A stretch of DNA of 39,866 bases from the NCBI GenBank assembly GCA_031265365.1, contig JAISCS010000201.1:1-39866 (forward strand), read 5' to 3'. The stretch comes from Verrucomicrobiales bacterium (GTDB lineage: Bacteria; Verrucomicrobiota; Verrucomicrobiia; Methylacidiphilales; JAAUTS01). The notes below the pieces were generated by a model, which was given only the letters and a program-made list of their open reading frames with translations, had not been told where the DNA came from and did not search any database. The first letter of the stretch is position 1; the number at the start of each line of letters is the position of its first letter. This document shows positions 17,093 to 26,718 of this stretch, one piece after another. The translations under genes and the position numbers were made by a program.

Positions 17093-17120
17093 GTAATTTT
17101 GCCCAGCGATTGGGCATTTT
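17075..17120 (+). terminator. Two consecutive hairpins: AAATTACTCAAT-G-ATTGAGTAATTT and GCCCA-GCGAT-TGGGC followed by ATTTTG
   Basis: Perfect 12-bp arms overlapping the DUF3431 stop codon, then 5-bp stem with T-run. Confidence 0.7.
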
Positions 17121-17195
17121 GTTGATTCCATGGAATATATAACGAAGAACCATATTCATGTTCATTCGGGTTCATTCGTGGTAGGGTTTGGGCTT

Positions 17196-17789
17196 ATGTT
17201 TAGCGGTATTATTGAGGAGACGGGGGTGTTGAAAAACATCGAGCGGGGCGCGGGGGCGGTGACGCGGTTCACCGTCGGCGCGGAGGCAACGGCGGCGGGG
17301 GTGCGCGTGGGCGACAGTGTGGCGAATAACGGTTGTTGTTTGACGGTGACCGGCGGCGGCGGCGGCGAGTTGCGCTTCGATTTGCTGGAGGAAACGTTGC
17401 GCGCCACCAACCTCGGCGCGCTGCGGGTCGGCGCGCTCGTCAATCTGGAACGCTCGTTGCGCGTGGGCGACCGCATCGGCGGGCATTTTGTCACGGGGCA
17501 CGTGGACGGCACGGCGCGCGTCACCAAGTGGGAAAAAGCCGGCGCTGATTATGAGTTGGAAGTCGAGGTGCCCGCCGGCCTTGGCAAATACCTCGTGCCG
17601 AAGGGCTGCATCGCCCTGGACGGCATCAGTCTCACCGTCGGCGGCGTCAGCGGCGACCGGTTCAACGTGTGGATTATCCCGCACACGCTGGCGGTGACGG
17701 CGTTGCGCGACCGCAAGGTGGGTGACCGGCTGAATATTGAGTTCGATATGCTGGCGAAGTATACGGAGAGGTTGTTGAAGGGGAGTTGA
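17196..17789 (+). CDS. ribE: Riboflavin synthase
   Basis: MFSGIIEETGVL, NNGCCLTV, GHFVTGHVDGTA, GISLTVGGV. Confidence 0.94.
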   Translation: MFSGIIEETGVLKNIERGAGAVTRFTVGAEATAAGVRVGDSVANNGCCLTVTGGGGGELRFDLLEETLRATNLGALRVGALVNLERSLRVGDRIGGHFVTGHVDGTARVTKWEKAGADYELEVEVPAGLGKYLVPKGCIALDGISLTVGGVSGDRFNVWIIPHTLAVTALRDRKVGDRLNIEFDMLAKYTERLLKGS

Positions 17790-18162
17790 CGCAGAGACGC
17801 GAAGGACGCAAAGGTTCGCAAAGGATTTCTTTTGAGTTTTGTGGTTCGGAGTTGTCGGTTGGCTTGCCCGGAGGCTTTTTTGGGTCAGACTAAACGTCGG
17901 TTGGCTTGCCGGAGGCTTTTTTAGGACAGACTAAGTGTCGGGTGGCTTGCCGGAGGCTTTTTTAGGCCAGACTAAGTGTCGGTTGGCTTGCCGGAGGCTT
18001 TTTTAGGCCAGACTAAGTGTCGGTTGGCTTGCCGGTGCTTTGTTCATACCAGCTTAAACATCGGAAAGTTTGGCTTTGGCGGAGCCTGATTCTACTGATT
18101 ACTGTGCTGAACCCAAAAAATCTTTGCGAATCTTGGTTTCTTTGCGTCTTTGCGTCAAAAAA
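17788..18162. repeat. Inverted pair of GACGCAGAGACGCGAAGGACGCAAAGG / CTTTGCGTCTTTGCGTC elements flanking a tandem array
   Basis: Arms 17788-17830 and 18114-18162. Confidence 0.75.
17854..18060 (+). repeat. 41-bp tandem repeat, about 5 copies: GTCGGTTGGCTTGCCGGAGGCTTTTTTAGGCCAGACTAAGT
   Basis: GTCGG starts at 17854, 17896, 17937, 17978, 18019. Confidence 0.92.
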
Positions 18163-18202
18163 TCTCTCGCACAGACGCGGCGCGCTTGCTAATCTTGCCG
18201 CC

Positions 18203-18913
18203 ATGTTGGCGACTTTGGGGCAATTACTTATCTTGCAGGAGCGCGATGTGCGGTTGCGGCGCGCGCAAATCGAACTGAACCACCTTCCCGTCGAGGAACA
18301 ACAAATCGCCGCGCGACTGGCGACGCAGAGCGCGGAGTTTGAGCAGTTGAAGCAGCGGGCGCGGCACATCGAGAGCGAGCGCAAGCAGCTTGAATTACAG
18401 GTCGCCGACAAGGAGACGGCGATTCGCAAGTTCCAAACCCACCAGGCGCAGACCAAGAAGAACGACGAGTATCAGGCGATGGGGCATGAGATTGAGCGGG
18501 CGCGGAAGGATATTGACGGGTTGGAGGAGCGGGAGTTGGTCTTGATGGACCAGTATGATGAGGCGCAGAAGGCGGTGCAGACGGAGAGTTTGAAGGTGAA
18601 GGAATACGAGCGGGTCGCCGCCAATCAACAGGTGGAGTTGAAGAGGAAAAAGGCGGTGTTGGAGGAGCAGACGGGGGCGCTGGCGGTGGCCGTCGCGGAG
18701 TTGCAACAGCAAATCCCGTCCGCCGAGTTGTCCACCTACCGCCGCATCCTGCAAAGCAAGGGCGACCTCGCCATCGTGCCCATCATCCACGGCAACACCT
18801 GCAACGGCTGCCACATGAAAATCACGCAAGCCACAGTCAGCGCCGCCCGGGCCGGCAACAAAATCACCCACTGCGACGACTGCGGGCGCATCGTTTATTG
18901 GCCGCAGCCGTGA
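18203..18913 (+). CDS. Coiled-coil protein with C4-type zinc ribbon
   Basis: GNTCNGCHMKI...ITHCDDCGRIVYW after long coiled coil. Confidence 0.82.
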   Translation: MLATLGQLLILQERDVRLRRAQIELNHLPVEEQQIAARLATQSAEFEQLKQRARHIESERKQLELQVADKETAIRKFQTHQAQTKKNDEYQAMGHEIERARKDIDGLEERELVLMDQYDEAQKAVQTESLKVKEYERVAANQQVELKRKKAVLEEQTGALAVAVAELQQQIPSAELSTYRRILQSKGDLAIVPIIHGNTCNGCHMKITQATVSAARAGNKITHCDDCGRIVYWPQP

Positions 18914-18987
18914 GTATCAATTCCCCTTCACGGAAGGGGAATTTTGTTTTGCTTCCCGCGCCAAAGTCACTAGCATGGGCCTCGCTT

Positions 18988-20298
18988 ATGCCAGTCATTA
19001 ACCAAACCACGATTGAACACGAGGCCTCGCTGGTGGGGACCTCCCTGCACACGGGTAACAAGGTCAACCTCACCATCAAGCCCGCTGACGCTGGCACGGG
19101 TTATGTGTTCAAACGCATGGATTTGCCCGACGCGCCCGCCATCGGCGCCGGCGTGGAGTTGGTCAGGCAGGTGGAGCGCTCCACCACCATCAGCGAGGGG
19201 GCGGTCAAGATTCATACCATCGAGCATTTGCTTTCGGCGTTGCGCGGGCTGGGGATTGACAATGTGTTGATTGAGATGGACTCGAACGAGCCGCCCATCG
19301 GCGACGGCAGCGCGGATTTGTTCGTGCAGCTTATCGCGCAGGCGGGGCGCAAGGAGTTGGCGGCGACGCGCACGTATTTCGAGTTGCGCGAGCCGGTGTA
19401 TGTGTATGGCAAGGACGATTCTTACATGGTCGCGCTGCCGCACGACAGCTTCAAGGTCACCTGCACCAACGCCAATCACACCGGCTTGCACACGCAGTAT
19501 TTCAGTTACACGCTGGCGGCGGACACTTACGCGGCGGAGATTTCCAAGGCGCGCACGTTCGTGTTTTACGAGGAGGTGCGGCCGCTGTTGGAGAAGGGGC
19601 TGATCAAGGGCGGCAGCCTCGAAAACGCCGTGGTCATCAAGGGCGAGAGTTTGCTCAGCAAGGAGGCGATGCGTTATCCCGACGAATTTGTGCGCCATAA
19701 GATTCTCGACATCATCGGCGACCTCGCGCTGTTCCCGGTGCACCTCAAGGCGCACATCATCGCCGCCAAGCCGAGCCACGGGTTGAACGTGGAGTTGACC
19801 AAGGCCATCGCCAAGGAGTACAAGCGGTACCTCAGCCAGTTGATGCCCGTCGAATACATCCCCGTCGGCGAGGGGGCGCTGGACACGCGGGAGGTGATGC
19901 GCATCCTGCCGCACCGGTTCCCGTTCCTGATGGTGGACCGCATCCTGAAATTCGAGGGCGAGACGCGCGCGACGGGCTGCAAGAACATCACCATCAACGA
20001 GCCGTATTTCCAGGGGCATTTTCCGAACCATCCGGTGATGCCCGGCGTGTTGCAAATCGAGGCGATGGCGCAGGTGGCGAGCATCCTGATGTTGCGCCGC
20101 GCGGAGAACGTGGGGCGCATCGGTTTCTTCATGAGCGCGGACAAGGTGAAATTCCGCAAGCCGGTGATGCCGGGCGACACGCTGATTATCCAGGCCGAGT
20201 TGACCAAATCACGCGGCAAAATCGGCAAGGCGGTCGGGCAATGCACCGTGAACGGCGAGGTCGTCTCCGAGTGCGAGCTAAGTTTCGTGGTGCAATAA
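18988..20298 (+). CDS. lpxC-fabZ: Bifunctional LpxC / FabZ fusion
   Basis: LpxC N-terminal half (TIEHLLSALRGLGIDN, SNEPPIGDGSA) and FabZ C-terminal half (LPHRFPFLMVDRI, PYFQGHFPNHPVMPGVL). Confidence 0.94.
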   Translation: MPVINQTTIEHEASLVGTSLHTGNKVNLTIKPADAGTGYVFKRMDLPDAPAIGAGVELVRQVERSTTISEGAVKIHTIEHLLSALRGLGIDNVLIEMDSNEPPIGDGSADLFVQLIAQAGRKELAATRTYFELREPVYVYGKDDSYMVALPHDSFKVTCTNANHTGLHTQYFSYTLAADTYAAEISKARTFVFYEEVRPLLEKGLIKGGSLENAVVIKGESLLSKEAMRYPDEFVRHKILDIIGDLALFPVHLKAHIIAAKPSHGLNVELTKAIAKEYKRYLSQLMPVEYIPVGEGALDTREVMRILPHRFPFLMVDRILKFEGETRATGCKNITINEPYFQGHFPNHPVMPGVLQIEAMAQVASILMLRRAENVGRIGFFMSADKVKFRKPVMPGDTLIIQAELTKSRGKIGKAVGQCTVNGEVVSECELSFVVQ

Positions 20299-20334
20299 AG
20301 CTATGAGCCATGAGTTTTGAACTTTGAGATAAAT

Positions 20335-21102
20335 ATGATTCATTCCACCGCTATCATCTCCCCGCAGGCCGAAATCGGCGCTGACGTTGACATCGGGCCG
20401 TATTGCGTCATCGGCGACCATGTGCGGCTCGGCGACCGCTGCCGCCTCATGAGCCACGTCAACATCGAGGGCCACACCGTCATCGGCAGCGGCAACCTGT
20501 TCCACCCGTTCAGCACCATCGGCGGCAAGACGCAGGACATGAAATACCAGGGCGAGCCGACGTGGCTCGAACTGGGCGACAACAACGAGTTCCGCGAGTT
20601 CACCAGCGTCAACCGCGGCACCGGCGCGGGCGAGAAGACCGTCATCGGCAGCGGCAACTTGTTCCTCACCTACAGCCACATCGCGCACAACTGCGTTGTC
20701 GGCAACCATTGCATCTTCTCCAACAACGGCACGCTGGCCGGGCACGTCACCGTCGAGGATTACGTCATTATCAGCGGCCTGTCCGCCGTGCATCAATTTT
20801 GCCGCGTCGGCCAGCACGCCATGATTGGCGGTTGCACGAAGATTGTGCAGGACGTGCCGCCGTATTTCATCGCCGACGGCAACCCCGCCACCGTCCGCGC
20901 GGTGAACAGCGTGGGGCTGCAACGGCGCGGCTTCACCGAAGAGCAAATCTCCGTCATCCGCCGCGCCCGCCGCTCATTGTACGATGAAAACCTCAACACC
21001 ACGCAGGCGCTGACGTTGCTGGATGAAGAACTCGGCGCGCACCCCGAAGTGCAAGTCCTCATCACCTTCGTCCGCAACAGCCAGCGCGGCATCATCCGCT
21101 AA
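20335..21102 (+). CDS. lpxA: UDP-N-acetylglucosamine O-acyltransferase LpxA
   Basis: Left-handed beta-helix hexapeptides; AHNCVVGNHCIFSNNGTLAGHV; ISGLSAVHQFCRVG. Confidence 0.94.
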   Translation: MIHSTAIISPQAEIGADVDIGPYCVIGDHVRLGDRCRLMSHVNIEGHTVIGSGNLFHPFSTIGGKTQDMKYQGEPTWLELGDNNEFREFTSVNRGTGAGEKTVIGSGNLFLTYSHIAHNCVVGNHCIFSNNGTLAGHVTVEDYVIISGLSAVHQFCRVGQHAMIGGCTKIVQDVPPYFIADGNPATVRAVNSVGLQRRGFTEEQISVIRRARRSLYDENLNTTQALTLLDEELGAHPEVQVLITFVRNSQRGIIR

Positions 21103-21130
21103 TGGTCGGGGAACGCGCGCGATTAACGTA

Positions 21131-21208
21131 GCACAGGCAATCCTGCCTGTGTATTGGCACCAACGACCCCGCCGCTGCCGATGAAAACACAGGCAGGATT
21201 GCCTGTGC
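21131..21208. repeat. Inverted repeat with 22-bp exact arms GCACAGGCAATCCTGCCTGTGT / ACACAGGCAGGATTGCCTGTGC
   Basis: Arms 21131-21152 and 21187-21208; each arm also nearly self-complementary. Confidence 0.9.
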
Positions 21209-21224
21209 CATGTTGATTGAAGCG

Positions 21225-21545
21225 TCACGAATAAGCGATATCCTTGCCCGGCTCCATCTCGAAATTCAGCGCGGTCTCCCGCTCGACGAATCGTTCGAGA
21301 ATCTGGTGCCGGAACTTGATATACACCGCCTCATCCTCGGCGACGCGGAGTTTCGCCAGGCTCTCCGTGTCGAACGCGAAAAAGACTTGGTAACCGTCAG
21401 CGGCGGCGTCGATGCGTTTGCCGACGCGCAGGTTCATGATTTCGGAAATCTTCAGCAGCCGGATGCGTGTCTCGACCATCAGGTTTTCCACTTGCTCAGG
21501 CTGGACGCCGGCCTTCAGTCCCAAAAAATGAATGTGTTGCACCAT
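21225..21545 (-). CDS. Dabb (stress-responsive A/B barrel) family protein
   Basis: MVQHIHFLGLKAG...YQVFFAFDTESLAKLRVAEDEAVYIKFRHQIL. Confidence 0.75.
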   Translation of the reverse strand: MVQHIHFLGLKAGVQPEQVENLMVETRIRLLKISEIMNLRVGKRIDAAADGYQVFFAFDTESLAKLRVAEDEAVYIKFRHQILERFVERETALNFEMEPGKDIAYS

Positions 21546-21676
21546 AAATTATTCCGCTGCCAGACAACTATCATCCGCGATGAGGGGGCGGGCTGTCAAG
21601 CCGCTTGCGCCGGCAAAAAACGCCGCTGACGGTGGAATGTGCTGGACTTTGCGCGCGATTCGGCTTAAATACCATG

Positions 21677-22195
21677 ATGTTATCCGACGTATTTGGAAGA
21701 AAAAACAATGAGTCTGCCGAACCGCAGGAGAAAAAAAACGAATCGAAAAACGCCGCGTTTATGGAATCAAACCGCAAATCATCGTCCGTCGCCGTCATTT
21801 CCGAGGATGTGGAATTCAAGGGCGTGCTGAGCTTCACCAACCAACTGGAAATCCACGGTCGCTTCGAGGGCGAAATCCAAACCGTCGGCCCGCTGCTCAT
21901 CGGCGAGAGCGCCGTCGTCAAAGCCTCGGTCAAGTCCGAGTCCAAGGTGGTCATTCGCGGCAAGGTGCAGGGCAACATCCACGCCAAGGACAAGGTCGAG
22001 GTGCTTGGCAACGCGCAACTGTACGGCGACGTCCGCGCGCCGAAGTTCAGCCTGGCGGAAACGGCGGTCTTCGTCGGCAAGAGCGACACGTTGGGCGGCA
22101 AGGCGCCGGCTAACGATTTCGCCAACATTTTCTCCCGCTTGGACAAAGTCGCCAAATCCGCCTCGACCACACCGCCGACGTCCGCGACGAAGTAA
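21677..22195 (+). CDS. Bactofilin (polymer-forming cytoskeletal protein)
   Basis: VEFKGVLSFTNQLEIHGRFEGEIQT...LLIGESAVVKASVKSESKVVIRGKVQGNI. Confidence 0.87.
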   Translation: MLSDVFGRKNNESAEPQEKKNESKNAAFMESNRKSSSVAVISEDVEFKGVLSFTNQLEIHGRFEGEIQTVGPLLIGESAVVKASVKSESKVVIRGKVQGNIHAKDKVEVLGNAQLYGDVRAPKFSLAETAVFVGKSDTLGGKAPANDFANIFSRLDKVAKSASTTPPTSATK

Positions 22196-22201
22196 TTATA
22201 A

Positions 22202-22260
22202 CTCGCGCCAAGCCGCCAAGACGCAAAGTTAACCTAAAAAACTTAGCGGCTTGGCGCGAG
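22202..22260. repeat. Hairpin element CTCGCGCCAAGCCGCCAAG...CTTAGCGGCTTGGCGCGAG
   Basis: 19-nt arms with one mismatch between convergent genes. Confidence 0.85.
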
Positions 22261-22271
22261 ATTCCCAAAAG

Positions 22272-22883
22272 TTATTTCACCGCCGCGTAATTCTGGCCGA
22301 TAACGTCCCAGTTAAGGACCTGCCAAATCGCCTTGAGATAATCGGGCCGGCGGTTCTGATATTTCAAATAATACGCGTGCTCCCAGACATCCACGCCGAA
22401 CAGCGGCGTGCCGCCGTCCATCAACGGGCTGTCCTGATTGGCGGTGCTGGTGACCGCCAGCTTGCCGTCCCGGCCGACCATCAGCCACGCCCAGCCGCTG
22501 CCGAAGCGGGCGGCCCCGGCTTGCTCCACCGCGGTTTTCAGCGCGTCGAAATCGCCGAAGGTTGACTGAATGTCAGCGGCCAGCCCGCCGGTTGGGACCT
22601 TCGCGCCGCCGGGCGTCAGTGTCCGCCAAAACAAACTGTGGTTGGCATGACCGCCGCCGTTGTTCCGCACCGCCGCGCGGATGGCCTCGGGGACGGCGTC
22701 GAGGTTGGCAATCAACTCCTCGACGGGTTGGGCCGCGAGAGCCGGCTGGGTCCCCAGCGTCTTGTTCAGATTGTTAACGTAAGCAGCGTGATGCTTGTCG
22801 TGATGGATTTCCATCGTCAGCGCGTCGAGATGCGGCTCAAGCGCGCCAAAGGCATAGCCGAGGGGAAGTAATATATAAGCCAT
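22272..22883 (-). CDS. Superoxide dismutase (Fe/Mn family)
   Basis: [48 protein letters not shown]. Confidence 0.94.
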   Translation of the reverse strand: MAYILLPLGYAFGALEPHLDALTMEIHHDKHHAAYVNNLNKTLGTQPALAAQPVEELIANLDAVPEAIRAAVRNNGGGHANHSLFWRTLTPGGAKVPTGGLAADIQSTFGDFDALKTAVEQAGAARFGSGWAWLMVGRDGKLAVTSTANQDSPLMDGGTPLFGVDVWEHAYYLKYQNRRPDYLKAIWQVLNWDVIGQNYAAVK

Positions 22884-22995
22884 AATTTTTCTTTGATTGA
22901 TAACCTTCATTAACCTAACACAATTCAGCGCCAGCGCCAGCTTTTTTTAATTTGGCAAGGCGCGGGTTCTTGAATTAAGATACCCACTGTAAATT

Positions 22996-23334
22996 ATGAT
23001 TCGCTCATTGTTGAAATCCAAAATTCACCGTTGCGTGGTGACCGCGGCCAACGTCAATTACGAGGGCAGCATCACCATCGCCGAGGACTTGATGCAAGCG
23101 GTTGACTTGTGGGAAGGCGAGAAAGTGCTCGTCTCATCCGTCACCAGCGGCTCGCGCCTCGAAACCTACGTGCAGAAAGGCACGGCGGGCAGCGGCGCCA
23201 TCATCATCAACGGCGGCGCGGCCAACCTGATTCACCAGGGCGAAATCCTCTCCATCATGTGCTTCACGCAATCGGCGACCCCCATCGTCCCCAAGCGCAT
23301 CCTGTGCGACCGTCACAACAACATCATCCGCTGA
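22996..23334 (+). CDS. panD: Aspartate 1-decarboxylase
   Basis: MIRSLLKSKIHRCVVTAANVNYEGSITI with G-S cleavage site. Confidence 0.95.
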   Translation: MIRSLLKSKIHRCVVTAANVNYEGSITIAEDLMQAVDLWEGEKVLVSSVTSGSRLETYVQKGTAGSGAIIINGGAANLIHQGEILSIMCFTQSATPIVPKRILCDRHNNIIR

Positions 23335-23352
23335 CGCTCATCCCTCGAAGTT

Positions 23353-23452
23353 ATTTTGACGCAAAGAACGCAAAGTCTCGCCAAGTTTTTTTGAAAAGGC
23401 ACCCTAAAAAATCTTTGCGAAACTTTGTCCCTTCGCGTCTTTGCGTCAAAAT
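23353..23452. repeat. Inverted element TTATTTTGACGCAAAGAACGCAAAG...CTTCGCGTCTTTGCGTCAAAATTT
   Basis: Arms read directly; right arm supplies the stop codon of the minus-strand gene. Confidence 0.85.
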
Positions 23453-25692
23453 TTTTTCCCCGGCGGCAGCGGCACTGGCGGATAAGTCACGGACAGCGCC
23501 TTGGCGCGCCATGCCGCCGCGCCGTACACGCCGGCGCGCGTGTAATCAAACGGCTTGAAGCCGAGCTTCAACGCCGGCGAATCGGGCCGCAGCCGGAAGT
23601 CGCGCGCGGCGGCGTCCACGAACAGCGGGTCGGCGATGACGCTGCCGCTGTCGCGCCCCTGCCCGACCCACGGCGGTTGTTGACCGTCAGCGGGCGCGGG
23701 GTTGAGCGCGCGCAGCGGCAGCGCTTGCCACTCGGCGAACGGTTTGTTGATGAACTTGACCGGCTGGCCGCCGGCGTTCCAGTAACAATTATCCCGCATG
23801 ATTTCGCGCCCGTTGCCCCAGTCGCCGGCCAGCAGCGGGCTGGCGTTGTCCCACCACACGATGTTTTTTTCAAACGTGAAGGATAAATGATTTTCCGACC
23901 TGGTGAATTGCAACTGCTGCTCGCGCGCGGCGGCGAAAATGTTGTTCCGCAACACATTCTCGCGCCCGTAATGCTGGTGAAAGCCGCCGCTCTTGGTGTC
24001 GTACACGAGGTTGTTCTCGAACACAATGCCCGCGCTGCCCTCGTCCGGGTAAATGCCCCAGCCGCCGTAGGCGTAACTGTGGATGTCGAAAAACACGTTG
24101 TCATGCACCGTCGTGCCCGGCTGCGGGCCGAGCGTGTAAATGCCGCCCATGTCGCTGAGCAAGCCCTTGCCGAGATGATGCACGCGGTTGAACGCGACCT
24201 CGTTCCGCTGGCAGCGGCTCGCCGCGTAACCCCAGCGCCAGCCGACGCTGATGCCGGTGTAATACCAGTCGGCGATTTCATTGTGCGTGATTTTGTTGTC
24301 CGGGCTGGCGCCAATCCACACGCCGACCGCGCACGGGAAAATGTGCCCGCCGCCGCGGATGATGTTGTTGTCAACGACCACGCCGCCGGTGAGCATCCAA
24401 TCCTCCGGCGCCTCCGTCTCGCCGATACGCACTCCGCCCGCGCCGAGGTCTTCCAGCAAGCACTCGCTGACCGTGACCTCGCGGCAAGCGCGCCGCGCCC
24501 ACACGGCGTAAGTGCCGATGTGCCGCACCACGCAATCGCTGACGGTGACGCCGCGCGCCCCGTTGAACTCAATCACCGCGCCAATCGGCGCCGCCGCCTG
24601 CGCCGGCTCGAACCCTTGCGGCGGCGTGAGCCATTGCGCGTGCTCGAACGTCAAACCCTTAAACGTAATATGTTCCGCAAACCGCCCCGCCGTCGGGTCG
24701 CCGCCGATGGCGATGAATTTCCCCGCCACCGGCGCGACAACCTCGGCGCTAACCATGTCCTCGTCCGGCAACGGCAGGTAGGACAGCGTCCCGTCACGCG
24801 CCAAAAACCACTCGCCCGGCGCGTCCAGAAACTGCCGCGCGTTTTCAAGAATAAATGGCGTGTCCTTTTTCCACGGACTCCACGGCCACATCATCTCGCC
24901 CTCGGTTATCACCGCGTGGCGCTGACGGTCGACGGTGACGAAGCGGCGCGTCACGTCCCAGTTGTGATATACCACCAAGTTCACATCGCGCAGTTCATCG
25001 TCAGCGAGGCCGTCCAGCGCGGCGAAATCCGCGTCGCGCAACAACGCCGTGCGCCGCCCGCGCCGGTCACGGTCGGCGGTGCCGGCGATTTTTTCCTCCG
25101 CCACGTCGCGCAAGTGAAACCAAAACTCATTCGGCGTCCGCGCGCGCGTGGCCCGTCGGCCATTGACCCACAGTTGCTCGAAATACCACTTGCCCGCCGC
25201 GACCTCTGGCACCTTTATCCACCAGACCCCGTCAGCGCCTCGCTGCCATTTGCTGACAGGGATGTCCTCGCCAAGCCTGTCCCTGTACACTTCGCCGGCA
25301 GTGACGAGTTTGTTGCCGATGAGCTTGCCGCCGCTGAAGACGGGACGCGCCCCCGCCGCCGCCTCGTAAGAAACATTGCCGTCAGCCTCGCCCAACTCAA
25401 GCGGCTCGGTCATGCGATAATACCCGTCCGCCACCACCACCCGCGCCATCTCCGAGCGCGCCAACCGGCTCTCCGCCCGCGCCTGACGAATCGCATCCCG
25501 CGCGCCGGTCAGCGAGGCAAGCGGTCCATCCCCATCCTTGGAACCAGACCGCGCCATCGTGCCGCTCCAACTGTCATACCCATCCGGCGCGATGAAGAAA
25601 TCCATCCCTGCCGCCGTTGACCATCCCAGCGTCAGCGCCAGCCACACCCCACCGCTGACGGTGAGCCGACGAAAGATTTTCACGCGCGACAT
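23446..25692 (-). CDS. Secreted right-handed parallel beta-helix protein (GH141-like)
   Basis: [15 protein letters not shown]...[16 protein letters not shown]; repeated NNII/NNLVYDT beta-helix coils. Confidence 0.8.
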   Translation of the reverse strand: MSRVKIFRRLTVSGGVWLALTLGWSTAAGMDFFIAPDGYDSWSGTMARSGSKDGDGPLASLTGARDAIRQARAESRLARSEMARVVVADGYYRMTEPLELGEADGNVSYEAAAGARPVFSGGKLIGNKLVTAGEVYRDRLGEDIPVSKWQRGADGVWWIKVPEVAAGKWYFEQLWVNGRRATRARTPNEFWFHLRDVAEEKIAGTADRDRRGRRTALLRDADFAALDGLADDELRDVNLVVYHNWDVTRRFVTVDRQRHAVITEGEMMWPWSPWKKDTPFILENARQFLDAPGEWFLARDGTLSYLPLPDEDMVSAEVVAPVAGKFIAIGGDPTAGRFAEHITFKGLTFEHAQWLTPPQGFEPAQAAAPIGAVIEFNGARGVTVSDCVVRHIGTYAVWARRACREVTVSECLLEDLGAGGVRIGETEAPEDWMLTGGVVVDNNIIRGGGHIFPCAVGVWIGASPDNKITHNEIADWYYTGISVGWRWGYAASRCQRNEVAFNRVHHLGKGLLSDMGGIYTLGPQPGTTVHDNVFFDIHSYAYGGWGIYPDEGSAGIVFENNLVYDTKSGGFHQHYGRENVLRNNIFAAAREQQLQFTRSENHLSFTFEKNIVWWDNASPLLAGDWGNGREIMRDNCYWNAGGQPVKFINKPFAEWQALPLRALNPAPADGQQPPWVGQGRDSGSVIADPLFVDAAARDFRLRPDSPALKLGFKPFDYTRAGVYGAAAWRAKALSVTYPPVPLPPGKKF

Positions 25693-25850
25693 GGCCATCA
25701 CTATAACATTGGGCATGGCCCAAGCGACAGGACAAAATTCCCGGTAGCGCTTCAGTTTGCGGAAATTAACGCAACGGCGCAAAGACGCAAATATTATTGG
25801 TTCTATCCCGTGAACAGAGGAATGGCAGTGGCGTGAGGTAAGCGCAGTAT

Positions 25851-25971
25851 AATTCCCCTTCCGTGAAGGGGTGGCGCGGAGCGACGGGGTAGTTCAGCGT
25901 TTGGGGCGAGGTCCCGGTTAACGCTGAACTACCCCGTCCGCTCCGCGGCCACCCCTTCACGGAAGGGGAAT
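25851..25971. repeat. REP-like palindromic pair, CCCCTTCCGTGAAGGGGTGGCGCGGAGCGACGGGGTAGTTCAGCGTT family
   Basis: Two inverted units separated by TGGGGCGAGGTCCCGG. Confidence 0.9.
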
Positions 25972-26010
25972 GCGCTGGCGCAGAAGGCCGGGGTGGTGAG
26001 GGGAGGCGGC

Positions 26011-26040
26011 GTCAGCGCTGCCACTGCTAACAGTGAGGAA
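26011..26040. repeat. 30-bp dispersed module GTCAGCGCTGCCACTGCTAACAGTGAGGAA
   Basis: Further copies at 28890-28919 and, inverted, about 39583-39613. Confidence 0.8.
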
Positions 26041-26133
26041 CCATATTTTTATTTTTAGCATGACCCGACGCGGGCAACCACCAAGCATTTTGCACTTGGT
26101 GTTTTGACTTGCATGACGTATCTTCCAACCGCC

Positions 26134-26358
26134 ATGAAAAAGATGAACCTCACCGCGGTATTGGAACGGGAAAACGACGGCTTTGTCTCGCTCTGCCCTG
26201 AACTGGATGTTGCCAGCCAAGGAAACACGGTCAAGGAAGCCGTCACTAACCTGCGCGAAGCCGTCGGCCTCTTTTTGGAAACTGCCGATACTGCTGAGAT
26301 TGAGGAACGGTACAAGGGCGAGGTTTTCGTCACCCACTTCGAGGCAGTCTATGCCTAA
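26134..26358 (+). CDS. hicB: HicB family antitoxin
   Basis: LTAVLERENDGFVSLCPELDVASQGNTVKEAVTNLREAVGLFLETA. Confidence 0.78.
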   Translation: MKKMNLTAVLERENDGFVSLCPELDVASQGNTVKEAVTNLREAVGLFLETADTAEIEERYKGEVFVTHFEAVYA

Positions 26359-26551
26359 ATTGGGAATTTTCTCCGGACGGGAAATCTGCCGGATTTTGGC
26401 AGAGCCACATGGTAATGCAATCATGTGGAATAGGCCACGTCATGCTGAGCGAAGTTGCATAGCAACGCAGTCGAAGCATCGGGTTGCTCGGGCGAACGGC
26501 GTTGACCGTAGCGCTGGTGTGCGGTGGGACCAACCGATTCCTCGACTGTAA
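26351..26551 (+). pseudogene. hicA: Truncated HicA-like toxin remnant fused to a palindromic element
   Basis: MPKLGIFSGREICRILAE matches the HicA N-terminus, starts inside hicB stop (ATGCCTAA); rest is repeat-derived. Confidence 0.6.
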
Positions 26552-26583
26552 CAACTACGTTATTGCGCTCGGAATGACGGGGC
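26436..26583. repeat. GTCATgCTGAGCG...CGCTCGGAATGACGGG family palindromic element
   Basis: Inverted arms around 26436 and 26583; related to 13572-13616 and 28690-28863. Confidence 0.78.
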
Positions 26584-26718
26584 ATGCTTACTGACGGCAT
26601 GATTATTTCACCGATAACGGCGAGGAACCTAAAAACGAATAGCATAAGAGGAATTAAATCACTCGCATTTTAGCATTGTCCTTTCGCGGCTTGGATTTTA
26701 GACTGCCCGCCTTCAATT

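Noticed and set aside
17854-18060. 41-bp array considered as a CRISPR
   Set aside because: Repeats are directly contiguous with no variable spacers, and no cas genes are present
23887-25620. 577-aa plus-strand ORF opposite the beta-helix gene
   Set aside because: Arg/Ala/Val-rich antisense shadow; beta-helix protein on minus strand has a signal peptide and coherent repeats
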